Shown here one piece after another: positions 59,421-64,000 of a DNA stretch of 64,000 nucleotides. The notes under the pieces are model-generated. The model was not told the DNA's origin. It saw nothing but the letters and a program-made list of their open reading frames with translations, and ran no database searches. The DNA is taken from the NCBI GenBank assembly GCA_002085155.1, contig NASX01000001.1:123642-187641 (forward strand). Reading direction: 5' to 3'. Made by a program: the position numbers and the translations under genes. Position 1 is the first letter of the stretch; each line of letters opens with the position of its first letter. The DNA comes from Sorangiineae bacterium NIC37A_2. Lineage in GTDB: Bacteria; Myxococcota_A; Polyangia; Polyangiales; Polyangiaceae.

Positions 59421-62400
59421 GGGCCATCTCCTCCGTGAGAGGCTCGTCCCGCTCATCACGAATCAAGCTCTTGCCGTCGGCGAGCGCGCCGAAGATGTAA
59501 TAGAGACCTGGCACGATCAAGACGCCGAAAATCGTCCCAAACAGCATGCCCCCGAGCGCTGAAGCGCCGATGGTTCGATTGCCGATGGCACCGGGACCGG
59601 TGGCCCGCACGAGCGGAATCAGGCCCGCGATGAACGCAAACGAGGTCATGAGAATGGGGCGGAAGCGCACCTTCGCCCCCTCGATGGCTGCCTGAGCGAT
59701 ACTTGCCCCTTGTCTGCGCTTTTGTACCGCAAACTCCACGATCAAGACCGCGTTTTTCCCGAGCAAGCCGACCAACATCACAAGCCCGACTTGAGCATAA
59801 ATGTCGTTGGCGAGGCCCATGGTCTTGAGGAGTAAGAACGAGCCAAACACCCCGGGAGGCAGGGAGAGCACCACGGCGAACGGGATGATGAAGCTCTCGT
59901 ACTGAGCGGCGAGCACTAAGTACACGAACGCGAGCACGATCAAGAAGATGAACAGCGCTTCGTTCTGTCGCTGCGCCTCATCGAAGGACAGTCCTTCCCA
60001 GGCGATGTCGTAGCCGCGCGGGAGCGTTTCCGCCGCGACCTCTTTCACCGCTTGGATCGCGTCACCGCTCGTATAGCCCGGTGCCGGTCCGCCTCGGATG
60101 GCCGCCGAATTATAGAGGTTATAGCGGGTGATTTCGTTCGGTCCCTGGGTCTTTCTCATCGTCATGAAGGCCGAATAGGGAACCATCTCGCCGCGGTCGT
60201 TCTTCACATAGAGGTTCAGGACGTCCGAAGGCAGCCTGCGGAACTCCGGTGCCGCTTGTGTGTACACCTTGAAGAAGTTCTGGAACCGAATGAACCCCTG
60301 CTCGTACGTACTTCCGATCAGGATATCGAGGTTGTCCATGGCGGCCTTGATCGAAACCCCCTTTTGCATCGCGAGATCGTTGTCGATCACGAGCTCGTAC
60401 TGGGGATAGTTGGCCGCGAAGAACGTAAAGAGTCCGGTGAGCTCCTTGCGCTTGCGCAAGTTGTCCATGAACTCCTGATTGATCCGATCGAACTCCTGAT
60501 AGTCGGTGCCGTTTGTCTTATCGAGCAAACGCAAAGCAAAGCCGCTCGCCGCGCCGTAGCCGGGCACGGCCGGCGGTTCGAAGAACTCGACGATGGCCCC
60601 GATATCCTTCGACCTCTCCTCGAGCTCTTCGATGATCTCAGTCACCGAGTGTTTCCGCTCACTCCAGCTCTTGAGGTTGATCAGACACGTGCCCGCGTTT
60701 GATCCGCGACCCTCCGTGAGGACCTCGTACCCTGCCAAGGAGGACACCGACTCGATGCCTTCGACCTCCTCCGCGATCGCTTGGAGCTCTCTCGAGACCG
60801 CGTTCGTTTGCTCGAGCGTGGAGCCGGGCGGGGTCTGGATGATCGCGTAGATCATGCCCTGGTCCTCGTTGGGCACGAACCCTGCGGGCAGGATCTTGTT
60901 GACCTGGAGGATCCCGAGACAGAACGCGATCAAGAGCCCGAACGTCACGCTCCGCCTCGTCACAATCCGCTCGAGCACCTTCACGTAGGCTCCGGTTCCC
61001 CGTTCAAATGTCCTGTTGAACGCGGAAAGCAGGACCTGAATCGGAGTGCGCCGCTTGGGCTTGCCGTGATCGTTCTTCAAGATCATGGCACACAAGACGG
61101 GGGTGAGCGTCAGCGCAACGATGCCGGACAGCACAATCGACGAGGCCATCGTGATCGCAAACTGTCGGTAAAAGATGCCCACCGGGCCGGTCATGAACGC
61201 GACAGGCACGAACACCGCGGTCATCAAGAGCGTGATCGCGATGACCGCCCCGCTGATCTCCCCCATCACGCTCTTGACGGCTTGGTAGGGAGAAAGATGC
61301 TCTTCGGCCATCTTCGCATGCACCGCCTCGACGACAACGATCGCGTCATCCACGACCACACCGATCGAAAGGACCAACGCGAACAGCGTGATGAGATTGA
61401 TCGAGATGCCGAAGACCTGCATGAAGATGAAGGAGCCCACAAGCGAGACGGGCACCGCGAGCGTCGGAATCAGCGTCGAACGAACGTCGCCCAAGAAGAG
61501 GAACACAACCAAGGCGACCAGCACGAAGGCTTCGCCCAAGGTGTGGACGACCTTTTCGATCGACGCATCGAGGAAGGTCGAGACGTCGTAGCTGATCTGG
61601 TAGTCCATCCCAGCCGGGAACGTCGTCGCCTTGAGCTCTTCGAGCTTCGCTTTGACGTTGCCGATGACCTCACTGGCGTTACTGCCGTAGGTCTGTTTGA
61701 GCACGATCGCGGCCGAGGGGTGTCCGTCGAGGTTCGAGTAGATGTCGAAGAACTCGCTCCCGAGCTCGACCTCGGCCACGTCTTTCAGCCGGAGCATTTG
61801 GCCATCAGGGTTGGCCCGAAGGATGATGTTTTCGTATTGCTCCGGCTGATTGTAGCGGCCCTCGTAGACGAGCACGTACTCGAGAGCCTGCGCGTGTTTA
61901 CCGGAGGCCTGTCCAATGCGCCCCGGGCGCCCGATCACGCTCTGCTCCGAGATGGCATCCATGACCTCCTCGGTCGACACCCTGTAGGCGCGCATACGAT
62001 CAGGATTCAGCCAAATGCGCATCGCATATTGGCGCGAGCCCAAAATGCGCGTCTGAGCGATGCCCTTGATGCGCCCGAGCTCCGGCAGCATGTGCACGTT
62101 CGCGAAGTTGTAGAGAAACTTCTGATCGGCGCTCTTCTCCGTGCTGTACAGGTTCACATACATCAGCATGCTGGGCTGTACGAAGTTCACGACGACCCCC
62201 TCGAGCTGAACGAGCGGAGGGAGGCGGCTCATGACCTGATCAACGCGGTTCTTCACGTTGACCATGGCTTGATTCGGGTCGGTGCCGAGCTCGAAGATGA
62301 CCTGAATCGTGGCTTCTCCGGCGCTCGTAGCGTCGGAGATAATGTAGCTCATCCCTTGGACGCCGTTGATGGCGCGCTCGAGAGTGATGAGCGAGGATTG

Positions 62401-62574
62401 GACGAGGACGTCGGCGCTCGCCCCCGGGAAATCCACGGTCACGATCACGCGCGGCGGCGAGATTTCAGGAAACTGCGAGATCGGGCGGGATCGCATGGCG
62501 AGCAGGCCGACGAACACCACGACGGCCGAGAGCACCATGGCGAGAACAGGCCGATGAATGAATCTGCCGGTCAC
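59410..62574 (-). CDS. RND multidrug efflux pump, AcrB/MexB (HAE1) family
   Basis: 1054 residues, the full AcrB length. The proton-relay residues are present and numbered almost as in AcrB: D409-D410 (VVVDDAIVVVE) and K940 (LLGKNAVLIVEFA). N-terminus FIHRPVLAMVLSAVVVFVGLLAM and repeated RND halves with DSF-like domains are seen. Substrates cannot be told. It is the middle gene of an adaptor-pump-outer-membrane factor operon; no local repressor is seen. Confidence 0.97.
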   Translation of the reverse strand: MTGRFIHRPVLAMVLSAVVVFVGLLAMRSRPISQFPEISPPRVIVTVDFPGASADVLVQSSLITLERAINGVQGMSYIISDATSAGEATIQVIFELGTDPNQAMVNVKNRVDQVMSRLPPLVQLEGVVVNFVQPSMLMYVNLYSTEKSADQKFLYNFANVHMLPELGRIKGIAQTRILGSRQYAMRIWLNPDRMRAYRVSTEEVMDAISEQSVIGRPGRIGQASGKHAQALEYVLVYEGRYNQPEQYENIILRANPDGQMLRLKDVAEVELGSEFFDIYSNLDGHPSAAIVLKQTYGSNASEVIGNVKAKLEELKATTFPAGMDYQISYDVSTFLDASIEKVVHTLGEAFVLVALVVFLFLGDVRSTLIPTLAVPVSLVGSFIFMQVFGISINLITLFALVLSIGVVVDDAIVVVEAVHAKMAEEHLSPYQAVKSVMGEISGAVIAITLLMTAVFVPVAFMTGPVGIFYRQFAITMASSIVLSGIVALTLTPVLCAMILKNDHGKPKRRTPIQVLLSAFNRTFERGTGAYVKVLERIVTRRSVTFGLLIAFCLGILQVNKILPAGFVPNEDQGMIYAIIQTPPGSTLEQTNAVSRELQAIAEEVEGIESVSSLAGYEVLTEGRGSNAGTCLINLKSWSERKHSVTEIIEELEERSKDIGAIVEFFEPPAVPGYGAASGFALRLLDKTNGTDYQEFDRINQEFMDNLRKRKELTGLFTFFAANYPQYELVIDNDLAMQKGVSIKAAMDNLDILIGSTYEQGFIRFQNFFKVYTQAAPEFRRLPSDVLNLYVKNDRGEMVPYSAFMTMRKTQGPNEITRYNLYNSAAIRGGPAPGYTSGDAIQAVKEVAAETLPRGYDIAWEGLSFDEAQRQNEALFIFLIVLAFVYLVLAAQYESFIIPFAVVLSLPPGVFGSFLLLKTMGLANDIYAQVGLVMLVGLLGKNAVLIVEFAVQKRRQGASIAQAAIEGAKVRFRPILMTSFAFIAGLIPLVRATGPGAIGNRTIGASALGGMLFGTIFGVLIVPGLYYIFGALADGKSLIRDERDEPLTEEMAHES

Positions 62575-62644
62575 GCTTCCACCTCACGCAGATTCCCTTT
62601 GGGTTGGGCTGGCGAGCGGTGGCGCCGGGACTGTTTTGGTGAGG

Positions 62645-63721
62645 TCATTCTGCCGGGACCTCCAGCTGGGCGTGAACCTCTGCGGGCGCTTTGAACTCCG
62701 CGTGAATGAGGCTGCCGTCACGGACCTTGCGGAGCCCATCGATGAGGACACGGTCATTTTCCTCGAGTCCGCTCGCCACGGCATACAGCTGGGGCAACTC
62801 AGCTGCGACAGTGATGGGGCGGGAATGAACGACGTTCTGCTCGTCGACAACAAAGACGAACTTCTTATCGAGAACCTCAAAGGTCGCCTTTTGCGGGATG
62901 AGCAGCGCATCCCGCAGTGGAACGCTCATGACGACCTTGCCGGTCTCGCCGTGCCGCAAGAGGCCACTCGGGTTCGGAAAGGTAGCACGAAACGCTATGT
63001 TGCCGGTCTCGCTGTTGAAATCGGCTTCGATCGTCTCAACTTTTCCAGGATGCTCAAAGAGCTCTCCGCTCGCCATCACCAAGCGCACGACCGGCGCCTC
63101 GTCGCCGGGAGTCTTCGCCTTGTAAGCGAGGTACTCGGCCTCGGAGACGTTGAAGTAGACCCAAATGGTTCGGTTGTCCGAGAGGGTCGTCAAAAGGTCT
63201 CCCTCATCGACCAAGCTGCCGAGCCGGACGTGGAACCTGCCCATGATGCCCTCGAAGGGCGCTCGGATTTCCGTCAACCCCTTGTGCGTCGTGGCGAGGA
63301 CGAGCTCAGCGCGGGCCTTGTTGACGTGGGCCTGGGAGAGGGCGAGCTCATTGGGTGAGACGACGTTCTTGTCGGCGAGGAGTTTCGTGTTGTTGTACTC
63401 GAGCTCCCGCAGCTCAGCCTCGGCCTGGGCCTTCTGGACCTCGGCTTGATAGATGAGCGGCATGATCTGAAACATCCGCTGTCCGCTCTTCACGGTCTGA
63501 CCTTCGTCGACGAAGATCCCTTGGAGATAGCCGCGCTCGAGCGCCCGCACCTCGATGTGCTGGATGGCGCGAACCTGGCCGACATACTCCCGAACCAGCT
63601 CGGTCGTCTTACGGAGGGGCGTGGTCACGAGGAGCTTAGGGGTCTCCTCGTGTTTTTTGTGTTCGTGGCGACAGCCGATCGCCGAGAGCAGACAAAGGGC
63701 AAGGAGAAGAAAACGGGACAT
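62645..63721 (-). CDS. RND efflux periplasmic adaptor (membrane fusion protein)
   Basis: 358 residues from ATG 63721 (MSRFLLLAL). Lipobox LSAIGC, then the HlyD/AcrA-like domains: beta-barrel VRALERGYLQGIFVDEGQTVKSG, coiled-coil hairpin VQKAQAEAELRELEYNNTKLL, and DNRTIWVYFNVSEAEYLAY. It is the first gene of the tripartite operon and links the pump to the outer-membrane factor. A 70-bp gap separates it from the pump gene. Confidence 0.95.
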   Translation of the reverse strand: MSRFLLLALCLLSAIGCRHEHKKHEETPKLLVTTPLRKTTELVREYVGQVRAIQHIEVRALERGYLQGIFVDEGQTVKSGQRMFQIMPLIYQAEVQKAQAEAELRELEYNNTKLLADKNVVSPNELALSQAHVNKARAELVLATTHKGLTEIRAPFEGIMGRFHVRLGSLVDEGDLLTTLSDNRTIWVYFNVSEAEYLAYKAKTPGDEAPVVRLVMASGELFEHPGKVETIEADFNSETGNIAFRATFPNPSGLLRHGETGKVVMSVPLRDALLIPQKATFEVLDKKFVFVVDEQNVVHSRPITVAAELPQLYAVASGLEENDRVLIDGLRKVRDGSLIHAEFKAPAEVHAQLEVPAE

Positions 63722-63754
63722 AGTCTTGGGGGTCGAACAGCGCTGGTTTTGCGC

Positions 63755-63894
63755 GGGCAGAAGCGGGCACACCCGCTCAGAGAGAGGTCACAAGGGTCAA
63801 AGCGGAGCGCTCCTCGCGCCGAGGCGCAGATGCGCTCCGAGGAGAGTCACCAGACGCTCCTTTCGGGAGCTACGCTCCTTGGGCAGAAGCGGGC
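63755..63894. repeat. Upstream region of the efflux operon: 14-bp direct repeat and inverted repeat
   Basis: GGGCAGAAGCGGGC occurs at 63755-63768 and again at 63881-63894. Between them CGGAGCGC (63803-63810) is inverted as GCGCTCCG (63832-63839). These sit just upstream of the adaptor gene and may bind a regulator of the efflux operon. Unproven. Confidence 0.5.
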
Positions 63895-64000
63895 GCCGGA
63901 GCTCCACAGGCCGGTACGACAGACCGCCATGGGCGTATCCTCATCGCGCGCGAGAGAGCCTCATGGAGGACTACTCTTGGCGCGCGAGTCTGCGCGACGG

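Noticed and set aside
60781-62694. 637-codon plus-strand open frame opposite the RND pump
   Set aside because: It mirrors the pump's codons, is full of charged residues without domains, and overlaps a clear AcrB-type gene.
63963-64000. ATG near the right edge that could start a plus-strand gene (MEDYSW...)
   Set aside because: Only 12 codons are visible; no ribosome-binding site or motif can support it.

Overview
The window is GC-rich, almost fully coding DNA that looks like a myxobacterial (Myxococcota, probably Polyangia) chromosome. The reasons are: a pilM-N-O-P block; many lipoproteins whose lipobox is followed by a long Gly/Ser/Ala-rich linker; a putative polysaccharide monooxygenase-like protein of the Sorangium type with a Cys-TM-Arg C-terminus resembling the MYXO-CTERM signal; a Ser/Thr kinase-FHA fusion; and roadblock/DUF4388 proteins. 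The assignment comes from gene content read by eye, not from a database search. I saw no rRNA, tRNA, CRISPR array, insertion sequence or phage gene.

Layout. 0-4 kb: type IV pilus genes pilM-N-O-P (minus; pilP runs off the left edge) diverge from a FliA/WhiG-type sigma factor. The intergenic region carries three GGGTCR-N4-YGACCC dyads and a GG-N10-GC element. 4-16 kb: an m5U RNA methyltransferase and cdsA; a secreted phosphodiester glycosidase; a metallopeptidase; a compact cassette of a 40-residue Cys-rich exported peptide, an ECF sigma factor and a Cys-containing multi-span membrane protein; a vertebrate-type N-acetylglutamate synthase; a DUF4380-like protein; and a membrane-anchored MutS-like ATPase. 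16-22 kb: four exported proteins (jelly-roll lipoprotein, two disulfide-rich lipoproteins, LPMO-like protein). 22-30 kb: housekeeping and accessory genes (symporter, DUF1704 protein, DEAD-box helicase, TPR protein, tcdA, tatD, universal stress protein).

30-45 kb: an SRPBCC protein, GH9 glycosidase, thioesterase, malQ and a siroheme-synthesis dehydrogenase; a kinase-FHA-degenerate GGDEF protein; LysR regulator; cysC and a sulfotransferase; a second MutS-like ATPase; and a LolA-like protein. 46-54 kb: a mostly plus-strand run of a KAS III-like enzyme, a phosphoesterase lipoprotein, cysQ, a DUF2325-like protein, an AMP-ligase/hotdog fusion and a MIO ammonia-lyase, followed on the minus strand by an ApeP-like dehydratase. 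54-64 kb: DedA, a tandem 18-bp repeat, a roadblock pair, an ammonium transporter and a tripartite RND efflux operon.

How genes may work together. CysC (PAPS synthesis), the sulfotransferase (PAPS use) and CysQ (PAP removal) form a complete sulfuryl-transfer cycle within about 10 kb. The ligase/hotdog fusion, ammonia-lyase and ApeP-like protein resemble the starter-unit and dehydration parts of aryl-polyene or flexirubin pathways. GH9, the LPMO-like protein and the jelly-roll lipoprotein suggest extracellular polysaccharide attack. The most distinctive candidates for undescribed biology are the Cys-rich peptide/ECF/membrane protein cassette and the triple-dyad control region of the FliA/WhiG-type sigma gene.
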